Origin: Caballeronia sp. Lep1P3
Lineage (GTDB): Bacteria; Pseudomonadota; Gammaproteobacteria; Burkholderiales; Burkholderiaceae
DNA: 64,000 bases
NCBI RefSeq assembly: GCF_022879595.1
Contig: NZ_CP084267.1
Span: forward strand, 496,001-560,000
Direction: 5' to 3'
Within the stretch, counting starts at the first letter, position 1, and the number at the start of each line of letters is the position of its first letter. Both the position numbers and the translations under genes were made by a program. Shown here in pieces: positions 1 through 8,855 of the stretch. The notes beneath the pieces are model-generated. The model made no database searches. It was not told where the DNA came from and worked only from the letters and a program-made list of their open reading frames with translations.

Positions 1-146
1 TCATGAAGGAAGAACTGGGACGCGAATGGCTCGAAGCGGACCTGTTTCGCATCGGCGCCTCGAGTCTGCTCGCCGATATCGAGCGGCAGCTCGAACACCA
101 CGTAAGCGGACGTTATTCGGCGTTCAATCGTCATCCGGTCGCATAA
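1..146 (+). CDS. deoC: Deoxyribose-phosphate aldolase, C-terminal end (partial)
   Basis: The window opens inside this gene; only about the last 47 codons are seen, with the stop at 144-146. The segment GREWL..DLFRIGASSLL.DIERQLEHH matches the C-terminal end of the DeoC family, which splits 2-deoxyribose 5-phosphate into acetaldehyde and glyceraldehyde 3-phosphate in the cytoplasm. It lies 24 bases before an aldehyde dehydrogenase and heads an operon with a sugar kinase and a ribose-type transporter, which fits uptake, phosphorylation and aldol cleavage of deoxyribose. The catalytic lysine region is outside the window, so the call rests on the tail plus context. Confidence 0.85.
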   Translation, partial: MKEELGREWLEADLFRIGASSLLADIERQLEHHVSGRYSAFNRHPVA

Positions 147-170
147 CCCAGCATTCGCACATAAAGCCTC

Positions 171-2561
171 ATGAGCGTAGCCGAATACTTTTCTTCGATG
201 GAATACGGACCCGCACCGGAAGACGATCGCGCCGTGCGTGCGTGGCTCGAACAGCACGCTGGCCGCTTCGGTCACTTCATCAACGGTGCCTGGCGGGATA
301 GCGCGCAAGAAGAACGCTTCGATTCCCGCGAGCCCGCGAGCGGCCGCGTGCTTGCATCGATCGCACAAGGTTCCGGAGCCGATGTCGATGCCGCCGTGCA
401 AGCCGCGCACGACGCGCTCGAATCCTGGCAAGGCATCGGCGGCGCGGGGCGCGCGCGGCATCTCTATGCGCTGTCCCGCACGGTTCAAAGGCATAGCCGT
501 CTCTTTGCGGTGCTCGAATCGCTGGATAACGGCAAGCCGATTCGCGAGTCGCGCGATATCGATATCCCCCTTGTTTCAAGGCACTTTCTGCATCATGCCG
601 GTTGGGCGCAACTGCAGGACCGAGAGTTCGCGGAATGGGCGCCGCTCGGCGTCATTGGGCAAATCGTTCCGTGGAATTTTCCGCTATTGATGCTCGCGTG
701 GAAAATCGCGCCCGCGCTTGCGCTTGGCAATTGCGTCGTGCTCAAGCCCGCCGAATATACGTCGCTCACGGCGCTGCTCTTTGCGGAACTTGCGCATCGC
801 GCAGGCCTGCCAAAGGGCGTTCTGAATGTCGTTACCGGCGACGGACGCACGGGCGCGGCGATCGTCGAGCATCCGCGCGTTGCCAAGATTGCTTTCACTG
901 GTTCGACTGAAGTGGGCCGCCAGATTCGCGCGACGACTGCCGGCTCTGGCAAATCGCTAACGCTCGAACTGGGCGGCAAGTCGCCGTTCATCGTATTCGA
1001 CGACGCCGATATCGATTCCGCGGTCGAAGGCGTGGTCGATGCTATCTGGTTCAATCAAGGTCAAGTGTGCTGCGCGGGCTCCCGTCTGCTCGTGCAGGAA
1101 GGCATCGAGGCGCGTTTCATCGAGAAGCTCAAGCGGCGCATGGAGACACTGCGCATTGGGCCGTCGCTGGACAAGGGCGTCGATATGAGCGCAATCGTCG
1201 ATGACGTCCAGCTCGAACGCATCCGTGCGCTCGTCGCCAAAGGCGAAAGCGAGGGCTGCGCGATTCATCAGCCTTCGCGTGTTTCCTTGCCCGAAGGCGG
1301 CGCGTTCTTCGCGCCCACGCTGGTGACGAACGTCGCGCCGGCATCTACGCTCGCGCAAGAGGAAATCTTCGGTCCCGTGCTGGTTGCAATGAGCTTTCGC
1401 ACGCCAGAGGAGGCCGTCGCGCTTGCCAACAATACGCGTTACGGCCTCGCGGCGAGTGTGTGGAGCGAGAACATCAGCCGCGCGCTCGATGTCGCGCCGC
1501 GCCTGCAATGCGGAGTCGTATGGATCAATGCGACCAATCTCTTCGATGCGGCCGTGGGCTTTGGCGGCTATCGCGAATCCGGCTTTGGACGCGAAGGCGG
1601 ACGCGAGGGCATTTACGAATATCTGAAGCCGCGTGCTTGGGCCAAGCTTCCGGTGCTTGCGCAAGCAAGAGCGCAGCCGCCCGAGCCGGATACGCTCGTC
1701 GATGTTGGCAATGTCAGCGCCATCGACCGAACCGCCAAACTCTTTATCGGCGGCAAGCAGGCGCGTCCGGATAGCGGCTATTCGCGGCTCGTGCGCACGC
1801 CATCGGGCGAAATTGTCGGCGAAGTGGCCGAGGGCAACCGCAAGGACATTCGAAACGCTGTGGCCGCTGCGCGCGGCATGACGAAATGGGCTGCGGCGAG
1901 CGCACACAATCGCGCACAGGTGTTGTATTACCTTGCAGAGAATTTGAGTGCCCGCGCCGATGAATTCGCGCGGCATCTCGTGGCTAGGGCGGGTTCGAAC
2001 GAGCGCGATGCAAAGCGCGAAGTCGATGCGTCGATTGCGCGCTTCTTCACCTATGCTGCGTGGGCCGACAAGTTCGATGGCGCGGTGCATGCGCCGCCGC
2101 TGCACGGCGTTGCGCTCGCGATGCATGAGCCGCTTGGCGTGATCGGTATCGTGTGTCCTGACGAAGCGCCGTTGCTTGGCTTCGTGTCCTTGATCGCACC
2201 TGCGCTTGCGCTTGGCAATCGCGTGGTGGCCGTGCCGAGCGAAACTTGTCCGCTGATGGCGACGGATTTCTATCAGGTCGCGGAAACCTCGGATGTGCCG
2301 GGCGGCGCATTGAATATCGTGACGGGCGATGCACGCGCGCTCGCTCAGACGCTTGCACGACACGACGACGTCGACGCGCTCTGGTGCTTTCATGGCGCGG
2401 CGCTGTCGGCCATGGCGGAGCGCGAGTCGATCGGCAATCTCAAGCGCACGTTCGTCGATCAGGGCCGCGCGTTCGACTGGCACGATGCATCGAGCGAAGG
2501 CGTGCCGTTCTTGCGGCAAGCGGTGCAAGTCAAGAATATCTGGGTGCCGTATGGAGACTGA
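171..2561 (+). CDS. Two-domain aldehyde dehydrogenase, ALDH16-like
   Basis: The protein has 796 residues, far longer than a single-domain aldehyde dehydrogenase (about 480-500). The first domain has the full catalytic set: PWNF near 167, FTGSTEVGR near 242-250, the general base Glu266 in LELGGK and the nucleophile Cys300 in GQVC. The second domain (about 520-796) repeats the fold (APALALGN, LNIVTGD) but has no equivalent cysteine or glutamate. An active first and degenerate second domain is the known ALDH16 pattern. Placed directly after deoC, it may oxidise the acetaldehyde released by the aldolase; that substrate is an inference. The start is ATG 171, 24 bases after the deoC stop. Confidence 0.88.
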   Translation: MSVAEYFSSMEYGPAPEDDRAVRAWLEQHAGRFGHFINGAWRDSAQEERFDSREPASGRVLASIAQGSGADVDAAVQAAHDALESWQGIGGAGRARHLYALSRTVQRHSRLFAVLESLDNGKPIRESRDIDIPLVSRHFLHHAGWAQLQDREFAEWAPLGVIGQIVPWNFPLLMLAWKIAPALALGNCVVLKPAEYTSLTALLFAELAHRAGLPKGVLNVVTGDGRTGAAIVEHPRVAKIAFTGSTEVGRQIRATTAGSGKSLTLELGGKSPFIVFDDADIDSAVEGVVDAIWFNQGQVCCAGSRLLVQEGIEARFIEKLKRRMETLRIGPSLDKGVDMSAIVDDVQLERIRALVAKGESEGCAIHQPSRVSLPEGGAFFAPTLVTNVAPASTLAQEEIFGPVLVAMSFRTPEEAVALANNTRYGLAASVWSENISRALDVAPRLQCGVVWINATNLFDAAVGFGGYRESGFGREGGREGIYEYLKPRAWAKLPVLAQARAQPPEPDTLVDVGNVSAIDRTAKLFIGGKQARPDSGYSRLVRTPSGEIVGEVAEGNRKDIRNAVAAARGMTKWAAASAHNRAQVLYYLAENLSARADEFARHLVARAGSNERDAKREVDASIARFFTYAAWADKFDGAVHAPPLHGVALAMHEPLGVIGIVCPDEAPLLGFVSLIAPALALGNRVVAVPSETCPLMATDFYQVAETSDVPGGALNIVTGDARALAQTLARHDDVDALWCFHGAALSAMAERESIGNLKRTFVDQGRAFDWHDASSEGVPFLRQAVQVKNIWVPYGD

Positions 2562-2635
2562 TCGGCAACGCTCGCTTAAATAAAGTTCAAGGCGCAGATT
2601 TCGAATGAAACGCGCCTATGCATGGAGGAGACGCT

Positions 2636-3106
2636 GTGCTCAAGAACATCGATCCGCTGTTGAACGCCGATATCCTTTACGCGCTTGCCGCAATGGGTCA
2701 CGGCGACGAAGTGGTGATTTGCGATGCCAATTTCCCTGGCGATTCCGTCGCGCGCCAGACGGTGCTAGGCAAACTGTTGCGCATCGATGGCGCAAGCGCG
2801 CCGCGCGTCGTGCGCGCCGTGCTTTCGGTGATGCCGCTCGATAGCTTCGTCGACGATCCCGCCGGCCGCATGGAAGTGGTCGGCGATGCTGCCGCCTTGC
2901 CCGCGGTGCAACGCGAAGCGCAAAGCGAAGTGGATCGCGCAGAAGGCCGCACGTTGCCCTTTGCACCCATCGAGCGCTTTGAATTCTATGAGCGCGCCAA
3001 GAAAGCGTATTGCGTCATCCGCACAGGCGAAGCGCGCGGCTATGGCTGCTTCATCTTCAAGAAGGGCGTGCAGCTCGCGCCCGATGCACCGCAAGGGGAC
3101 GCATGA
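2636..3106 (+). CDS. RbsD/FucU-family sugar mutarotase
   Basis: Translated from GTG 2636 this is 156 residues. That start is chosen because a strong GGAGGAG ribosome-binding site lies at 2624-2630; the upstream ATG at 2618 would put this site inside the gene. The N-terminal stretch has the family residues GHGDEVVICDANFP, with the catalytic-type histidine in GHGD. The C-terminal AYCVIRTGE..GYGCFIFKKG resembles FucU more than RbsD. These proteins speed anomer interconversion of pentoses or deoxy-sugars so that the kinase receives the right form. The stop codon overlaps the start of the next gene (ATGA), so the two are probably translationally coupled. Confidence 0.9.
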   Translation: MLKNIDPLLNADILYALAAMGHGDEVVICDANFPGDSVARQTVLGKLLRIDGASAPRVVRAVLSVMPLDSFVDDPAGRMEVVGDAAALPAVQREAQSEVDRAEGRTLPFAPIERFEFYERAKKAYCVIRTGEARGYGCFIFKKGVQLAPDAPQGDA

Positions 3107-4041
3107 TGAAGGGCAGCGTCGTCATTCTCGGCATCTATGTGACCGACCTCGCGTTTCGTGCGCAACGCATGCCGCTGCTTGGCGAGACTGTCGCAGGATC
3201 GGCATTCGCAATGGGGCCGGGCGGCAAGGGCTCGAATCAGGCGGTGGCCGCGGCGCGCGCCGGCGCGGACGTGATCCTTTGCACGCGCATCGGCAACGAT
3301 GCGTTCGGCAATATCGCGCAAGCGACGTGGGCCGCTGAAGGGATCACATCGCGCGCGAGCATCATGGATAACGTGGCGACGGGCGCCGCGCATATCTATG
3401 TCGACGAGAACACGGGCGGCAACGCGATCATCGTTGCATCGGGCGCGGCAGGCACGCTTGGACCGCAGGACGTCGATGCAATCGAAGCGGACATCGCGCG
3501 TGCAGCCGTATTCGTCACGCAACTGGAGCAGCCTGTGCCTGCAGCCAGGCGCGGCCTCGAACTCGCGAGGAAGCATGGCGTGACGACGGTGCTCAATCCC
3601 GCGCCAGCCTTGCCGCTAGACGATGACATCTATCCGCTGTGCGATTACATCACGCCGAATGAAACGGAAGCGACCGCATTGACCGGCATCGCGGTCGCAT
3701 CCGTCGATGATGCGCGCCGCGCCGCCGACGCGCTCCTGAATAAAGGTGCGCGCGCCGCGATCATCACGCTGGGCGAAGCGGGCGCGTTGCTGCATACGAA
3801 GGATGAATCCATTCTCGTGCCCGCGTTCCAATGCGGTCGCGTGGTCGAGACGGCCGGCGCCGGCGATGGCTTCACGGGCGGCTTTGCGGCGGCGCTCGCG
3901 CGTGGTGAAGGCCCGCTCGATGCCGTGCGCTTCGGCTGTGCGCTCGCGAGCATTTCGGTCACGCGGCCCGGCACTGCGCCGTCGATGCCACGCCTCGATG
4001 AAATCAATGCGCTGCTAAGCGAACGGAGCGTGATGCAATGA
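3103..4041 (+). CDS. PfkB-family carbohydrate kinase, ribokinase-like
   Basis: The 312-residue protein has the ribokinase substrate motif GPGGKGSNQA at about 38-47 and the C-terminal AGAGDGFTGG motif, with the catalytic base near Asp255. Family members phosphorylate ribose or deoxyribose with ATP in the cytoplasm. In this operon the likely product is deoxyribose 5-phosphate for DeoC, so deoxyribokinase is an equally good name. ATG 3103 overlaps the preceding stop; ATG 3106 is also in frame. AGGGGA sits just upstream. The end overlaps the next gene by four bases. Confidence 0.9.
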   Translation: MMKGSVVILGIYVTDLAFRAQRMPLLGETVAGSAFAMGPGGKGSNQAVAAARAGADVILCTRIGNDAFGNIAQATWAAEGITSRASIMDNVATGAAHIYVDENTGGNAIIVASGAAGTLGPQDVDAIEADIARAAVFVTQLEQPVPAARRGLELARKHGVTTVLNPAPALPLDDDIYPLCDYITPNETEATALTGIAVASVDDARRAADALLNKGARAAIITLGEAGALLHTKDESILVPAFQCGRVVETAGAGDGFTGGFAAALARGEGPLDAVRFGCALASISVTRPGTAPSMPRLDEINALLSERSVMQ

Positions 4042-5081
4042 GAGCGTCCAAGTGGCTCGCTGACAGGCAATTCAATTTTCTAGTCGGCGTGAACTTGCTC
4101 GTGGTCATCGTGGCAACGTGGCTATCGCACGGCCAGTTCCTCGATATCGACAACCTTCAGTCGATGGGCGGGCAATTGCCCGAACTGGGTTTGCTTGCGC
4201 TCGGCATCATGCTTTCGATGGTCTCCGGCAATGGCGGCATCGACCTTTCGGGCGTTGGCCTTGCGAACCTTTCCGGAATGGTCGCGGCAATGGTTCTGCC
4301 GCATCTCGTATCCGGCGACGATTCCCCCGCGCTCTATACCGCGGTGTTCATTTGCATCGTCGTGGCAATGGGCCTGATCGGCGGGCTGCTCAACGGCGTT
4401 GTCATTGCAAAGCTCAGGCTTACGCCGATTCTTTGCACGCTCGGCACGCAGTTGCTCTTCACGGGCATTGCGGTGGTCTTGAGCAACGGCGCGTCGGTGC
4501 GCGTGGAATATGTCGATCCGTTGTCGAACATCGGCAACGGCACCTTCCTTCAAGTCCCCATTTCGCTCTGGATTTTTATCGCAGCCGTGTTGGTTCTTGG
4601 CTGGGTACTCAAGCGCACGCCGTTCGGCTTGCGGCTTTATCTCATGGGCACGAATCCGAAGGCCGCCTTTTATGCGGGCATTCCGCGCGCGCGCATGCTC
4701 GTTGTGACATATGGCATGTGCGGCGTGCTCGCATCGCTGGCCGGTCTCATTAGCGCGACGCATACGTCCAGCGCCAAATGGGACTATGGCAATTCCTATC
4801 TGCTTATCGCAATTCTGATTGCGGTGATGGGCGGCGTGAATCCGGCGGGGGGCTATGGCCGCATCGTGTGTGTGTTTCTTGCCGCGACCGTACTGCAATT
4901 TCTGTCGAGCCTTTTCAATCTGCTTGGCGTGTCTCAGTTCTTCGGCGATTGCGCGTGGGGCTTTTTGCTGCTTGCATCGCTCGCATTCGCGGGTGGCGAG
5001 CGCGTGCGCGCCATCTTCGGCATCGGCGGAGCCCGGCCGACCACGAAGATTCCCCCGCCGCCCGCATCGACGGGACGTTGA
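4038..5081 (+). CDS. Ribose-type ABC transporter permease (first of two)
   Basis: This is a 347-residue, very hydrophobic protein of the RbsC/BPD_transp_2 type with roughly nine to ten membrane segments. It contains the family loop GLLNGVVIAKLRLTPILCTLGT, of which the part up to LRLTP is most typical, and a C-terminal GGVNPAGGYGRI. It would form half of the membrane channel for sugar import. Its ATG lies inside the kinase stop (ATGA). A second, different permease is encoded at 7734-8789, so the transporter is probably a heterodimeric channel, as in LsrCD-like and rhamnose systems. Confidence 0.9.
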   Translation: MRASKWLADRQFNFLVGVNLLVVIVATWLSHGQFLDIDNLQSMGGQLPELGLLALGIMLSMVSGNGGIDLSGVGLANLSGMVAAMVLPHLVSGDDSPALYTAVFICIVVAMGLIGGLLNGVVIAKLRLTPILCTLGTQLLFTGIAVVLSNGASVRVEYVDPLSNIGNGTFLQVPISLWIFIAAVLVLGWVLKRTPFGLRLYLMGTNPKAAFYAGIPRARMLVVTYGMCGVLASLAGLISATHTSSAKWDYGNSYLLIAILIAVMGGVNPAGGYGRIVCVFLAATVLQFLSSLFNLLGVSQFFGDCAWGFLLLASLAFAGGERVRAIFGIGGARPTTKIPPPPASTGR

Positions 5082-5147
5082 TTTCTGCCGTGTGATTCTC
5101 AAGAAAGACCCATCGCATTACATTCGAAACATAAAGGAGACAGCGCA

Positions 5148-6152
5148 ATGAAGGTCAGAAAACTCGGCACCGCACTGACGGCGATCGCGCTCGCCGCAGG
5201 CGCAATCGCAGCGGCTCAGGCCGCGACCAACGAGACGATCGTTACCGTCGTCAAGGTAACGGGCATCAACTGGTTCAATCGCATGGACGATGGCGTGAAA
5301 GAGTTCGGCAAGGAAAACCCGAACATCACCGTCTATCAGACCGGCCCTGGCCGCGCCGACGCCGCGCAGCAACTCAAGATTATCGAGGACCTGATCGCCA
5401 AGAAAGTGACGGCGATTGCGGTCGTGCCCTACGATCCGCCGACGCTCGAACCCGCGCTCAAGAAAGCGATGGATCGCGGCATCAAAGTGGTCACGCATGA
5501 AGCGGACAACGCCAAGAACACGATGGTCGATATCGAGGCGTTCGACAACACGGCGTATGGCGCCGGTCTCAACGAACGCCTTGCAAAGTGCATGGGGCAG
5601 CAGGGCAAGTGGGCGGTTCTCGTCGGCTCTTTAGGCAGCCGCTCGCAGGTGCAATGGGCCGATGGCGGCATTGGCAATGCAAAAGCCAAGTATCCGAAGA
5701 TGGACCTCGTGGAGCCCAAGCTCGAAACGAATAACGATGGCGAGCGCGCCTATCAGGTCGCCAAGGAAGTGCTGCGCAAGCATCCGGATCTGACGGGCTT
5801 TCAGGGTTCGTCGTCGCTCGACGTGATCGGCATTGGCCGCGCGGTGGAAGAGGCTGGCAAGGTCGGCAAGATTTGTGTGTACGGCACGGGCTTGCCGACA
5901 GAGGCCGGTAAGTTCCTCGAGAGCGGCGCCATCAATGGCATCGCTTTCTGGGATCCCAAACTCGCGGGTATCGCCATGAACAAGGTTGCGCAGATGCTTA
6001 TCGATGGCAAGACCGTGCAGAATGGCGCCGACCTCGGCATTACCGGCTATAACAAGGTGACGGTGAGCAAAGGGCCGGGCAAGGGCGTGATCGTGCGCGG
6101 CACCGGCTGGGTCGATGTCGACAAGACGAATTACAAGCAATATCCGTTCTGA
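5148..6152 (+). CDS. Periplasmic sugar-binding protein of ABC transporter
   Basis: The 334-residue protein has a clear Sec signal peptide: a basic start (MKVRK), a hydrophobic Ala/Leu core and a likely cut after AQA near residue 25. The mature part is a PBP1-type periplasmic binding protein (Peripla_BP_4), resembling the LsrB/RhaS group: MDDGVKEFGKENP, IEDLIAKKVTAIAVVPYDP and GIKVVTHEAD. An AAAGGAGA ribosome-binding site precedes ATG 5148. It should capture the sugar and deliver it to the two permeases. The real ligand cannot be read from sequence; deoxyribose or a deoxynucleoside sugar is inferred from the neighbours. Confidence 0.9.
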   Translation: MKVRKLGTALTAIALAAGAIAAAQAATNETIVTVVKVTGINWFNRMDDGVKEFGKENPNITVYQTGPGRADAAQQLKIIEDLIAKKVTAIAVVPYDPPTLEPALKKAMDRGIKVVTHEADNAKNTMVDIEAFDNTAYGAGLNERLAKCMGQQGKWAVLVGSLGSRSQVQWADGGIGNAKAKYPKMDLVEPKLETNNDGERAYQVAKEVLRKHPDLTGFQGSSSLDVIGIGRAVEEAGKVGKICVYGTGLPTEAGKFLESGAINGIAFWDPKLAGIAMNKVAQMLIDGKTVQNGADLGITGYNKVTVSKGPGKGVIVRGTGWVDVDKTNYKQYPF

Positions 6153-6207
6153 TGCGACGTTAGCGGTGCGCGCGGCACGAGGCGCGCGCCGCCCGGATCC
6201 ATACGCC

Positions 6208-7737
6208 ATGACCCAAGACACACCGCTTCTGGAAGTCGTCGATATTCATAAGCGCTTTACCGGCGTCTATGCGCTGCGCGGCGTGAGCCTCGCGTTCGAG
6301 CGCGGGCAGATTTATCACCTGCTTGGCGAGAACGGCTGCGGCAAGAGCACGCTCATCAAGATCATCTCGGGCGCGCAGCCGCCCGACCAGGGCGAACTCG
6401 TGATCGAAGGCGCGCGGCATGCGCGGCTCTCGCCGCTGGAAGCGCTTTCGGCGGGCATCGAAACGGTCTATCAGGACTTGTCGTTGCTGCCCAACATGAG
6501 CGTGGCAGAGAACGTGGCGCTCACGTCCGAGCTCGCGGAACACGCGGGCAAGCTCGCTCGCACCTTCGACCGGCGCGCGCTTGCGCAAACCGCCGCGCGT
6601 GCGCTAGAAGCCGTTGGCTTGCCGGGCGACGCGGATTTTCAGAAGACCCTGGTCGAGCAATTGCCGCTTGCGACGCGTCAACTCGTTGCCATTGCACGCG
6701 CCATCGCAAGCGAGGCGAAATTCGTCATCATGGATGAGCCCACGACTTCGCTGACGCAGAAGGAAGTGGATAACCTCATCGCGGTGCTCGGCAAGCTGCG
6801 CGCGGAAGGCGTCGCGGTGCTGTTCGTCAGTCATAAGTTGGACGAGTGCTATGCGATTGGCGGGGAAGTCATCGTGCTGCGCGATGGCCAGAAGATGGCG
6901 CAAGGTCCGATCGAAAATTATACGAAGGCACAGATCAGCGAACTCATGACGGGCAAGCATCTTTCGACGGAACGCTATCGCGCAGAGGACGAGGCGAATG
7001 CATCGAAAATCGTGCTGGACGTTAAGGAATTAGGACGTAAAGGCCAGTTCACCGACGTGAGTTTTGCCTTGCATGAAGGCGAGATACTGGGCGTCACCGG
7101 GCTGCTCGATTCCGGTCGAAATGAACTCGCGCGCGCGCTCGCGGGCGTGGCGCCTGCGGATACCGGCTCGGTCACGCTCGACGGCATGCGCGTGCGCCTT
7201 CAATCGCCCGCGGATGCGAAAGCGCAGCGCATCGGCTATGTGCCCGAAGATCGCCTTAACGAAGGGCTATTCCTCGACAAGCCTATTCGCGATAACGTCG
7301 TTACGGCGATGATCGCGAGTCTGCGCGACCGCTTTGGTCAGATCGATCGCAAGCGCGCCCAGGAACTCGCCGAGCGCACCGTCAAGGACCTTCAGATCGC
7401 GACGCCCGATATCGACAAACCCGTACAGTCTCTCTCGGGCGGTAATCAACAACGCGTGTTGATCGGTCGCTGGCTTGCGATCAATCCACGCGTGTTGATC
7501 CTGCATGGGCCTACGGTGGGCGTCGACGTGGGATCGAAGGACATCATTTACCGCATCATGCAGCGGCTCTCGAAGGAGGGTATCGGCATCATTCTCATCA
7601 GCGACGACTTGCCGGAACTGCTGCAAAACTGCGACCGCATTCTCATGATGAAGAAAGGCCGCGTGGCGAGCGAGTATCGCGCGGATGGCCTGAGCGAGGC
7701 CGATCTCTATCACGCGCTACTTTCAGAGGCAGCATGA
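6208..7737 (+). CDS. Sugar ABC transporter ATPase, two nucleotide-binding domains
   Basis: Starting at ATG 6208 the protein is 509 residues, the usual RbsA/MglA length. Domain one has Walker A GENGCGKS at about 40-47 and Walker B FVIMDEPTT. Its signature region is degenerate (LPLATRQLVAIARAI). Domain two has a degenerate Walker A (GLLDSGRNELA) but a canonical LSGGNQQRVLIGRWL signature. One intact and one weak site is normal in this family. A longer reading frame back to 6115 overlaps the end of the binding-protein gene and is not preferred. The stop overlaps the next permease start. Confidence 0.93.
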   Translation: MTQDTPLLEVVDIHKRFTGVYALRGVSLAFERGQIYHLLGENGCGKSTLIKIISGAQPPDQGELVIEGARHARLSPLEALSAGIETVYQDLSLLPNMSVAENVALTSELAEHAGKLARTFDRRALAQTAARALEAVGLPGDADFQKTLVEQLPLATRQLVAIARAIASEAKFVIMDEPTTSLTQKEVDNLIAVLGKLRAEGVAVLFVSHKLDECYAIGGEVIVLRDGQKMAQGPIENYTKAQISELMTGKHLSTERYRAEDEANASKIVLDVKELGRKGQFTDVSFALHEGEILGVTGLLDSGRNELARALAGVAPADTGSVTLDGMRVRLQSPADAKAQRIGYVPEDRLNEGLFLDKPIRDNVVTAMIASLRDRFGQIDRKRAQELAERTVKDLQIATPDIDKPVQSLSGGNQQRVLIGRWLAINPRVLILHGPTVGVDVGSKDIIYRIMQRLSKEGIGIILISDDLPELLQNCDRILMMKKGRVASEYRADGLSEADLYHALLSEAA

Positions 7738-8789
7738 CCATGAGCGAATCCATTCGCCGAAGCGGGACGATGCCGCAAGCCGTAACCGAAGTCGCGCCGC
7801 GCGTGCGCAAAGGCACTCTGTACGCGCAATTGATGCGCAATCCGGAATGGTTCACGGTCGGACTCATCGTCGTGACGTGTCTGATCGTGGGGAGTCTCAA
7901 CCCGCGCTTCTTTCAGTTCGCGACGCTGTTCGACATGCTGCATTCGGCGACAACCGTATCGCTCTTTGCGCTCGGTACGCTCGTCGTGCTGGCTTCAGGC
8001 GGCATCGACGTTTCATTCACGGCCATTGCCGCCTTGACGATGTACTCCATCACCAAGGCCGTCTTTGCGTGGTGGCCCGAGTGTCCCTTTGCGCTGATCC
8101 TGCTTGCGGGCGCGCTAGGCGGCGTGGTCCTGGGCGTAATCAACGGCATGCTGGTGCATCGTCTCAAGGCGCCTTCGCTGATCGTCACCATCGGCACGCA
8201 ATACCTTTTTCGCGGCTTGCTGCTGACGTTCGTCGGCACGCAGTTCTTCATGAACATTCCGCACAGCATGGATGACTTCGGCCGCTTGCCGCTGTTTTTC
8301 TATCACACCGCAGACGGTCTGCGCGCGGTATTGCCGGTATCGGTACTGGCGCTCGTAATAGCGGCAATCGTCACCTGGTGGCTTCTCAATCGCACGATGA
8401 TGGGACGCGGCGTCTATGCGATGGGCGGCAGTCTCGCGATTGCGGAACGTCTCGGCTATAACCTCCGCACGATTCACCTTTTCGTGTTCGGTTATACGGG
8501 GCTGCTCGCGGGCGTCGCCGGCATATTGCACGTTTCCACCAACCGCCTTGCTAATCCGTTCGATCTCGTCGGCACGGAACTCGATGTGATCGCCGCCGTG
8601 ATCCTCGGAGGCGCGCGCATCACAGGTGGTACGGGAACGGTGATCGGCACACTGCTCGGAGTCGTGCTTGTGACGCTCATTAATAGCGTGCTGATTCTGG
8701 TCGGCGTGCCGAGCACCTGGCAAAAGGTCATCATAGGCGCGTTCATTCTGGTTGCCGGAACGCTTTTCGCATTGGGACGCCGGCAGTGA
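7734..8789 (+). CDS. Ribose-type ABC transporter permease (second)
   Basis: This is a 351-residue membrane protein of the RbsC type and the partner of the permease at 4038-5081. Typical blocks are LVVLASGGIDVSFTAIA, GVINGMLVHRLKAPSLIVT and the C-terminal AVILGGARITGGTGT. ATG 7734 sits in the ATGA overlap with the ATPase gene; ATG 7740 is also in frame. The first 40 residues form a hydrophilic cytoplasmic arm. The operon ends here, and a putative terminator follows at 8826-8852. Confidence 0.9.
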   Translation: MTMSESIRRSGTMPQAVTEVAPRVRKGTLYAQLMRNPEWFTVGLIVVTCLIVGSLNPRFFQFATLFDMLHSATTVSLFALGTLVVLASGGIDVSFTAIAALTMYSITKAVFAWWPECPFALILLAGALGGVVLGVINGMLVHRLKAPSLIVTIGTQYLFRGLLLTFVGTQFFMNIPHSMDDFGRLPLFFYHTADGLRAVLPVSVLALVIAAIVTWWLLNRTMMGRGVYAMGGSLAIAERLGYNLRTIHLFVFGYTGLLAGVAGILHVSTNRLANPFDLVGTELDVIAAVILGGARITGGTGTVIGTLLGVVLVTLINSVLILVGVPSTWQKVIIGAFILVAGTLFALGRRQ

Positions 8790-8825
8790 ACAAGCGCGAG
8801 CCGAATTCCGCTTAGATGCGTCGAA

Positions 8826-8852
8826 GGCCCGCTCGCTTAACCGCGGGTCTTT
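8826..8852. terminator. Putative bidirectional terminator
   Basis: GGCCCGC (8826-8832) and GCGGGTC (8843-8849) form a seven-pair stem with one G-T pair and a ten-base loop, followed by TTT on the plus strand. It lies between the convergent transporter operon and the DeoR-family gene. The T run is short, so its strength is uncertain. Confidence 0.45.
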
Positions 8853-8855
8853 GAA

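Noticed and set aside
957..2528. A 523-codon open frame on the minus strand opposite the aldehyde dehydrogenase
   Set aside because: It is the shadow of a GC-rich gene: the plus-strand frame has all ALDH motifs, while the minus-strand product is Arg/His-rich without any domain.
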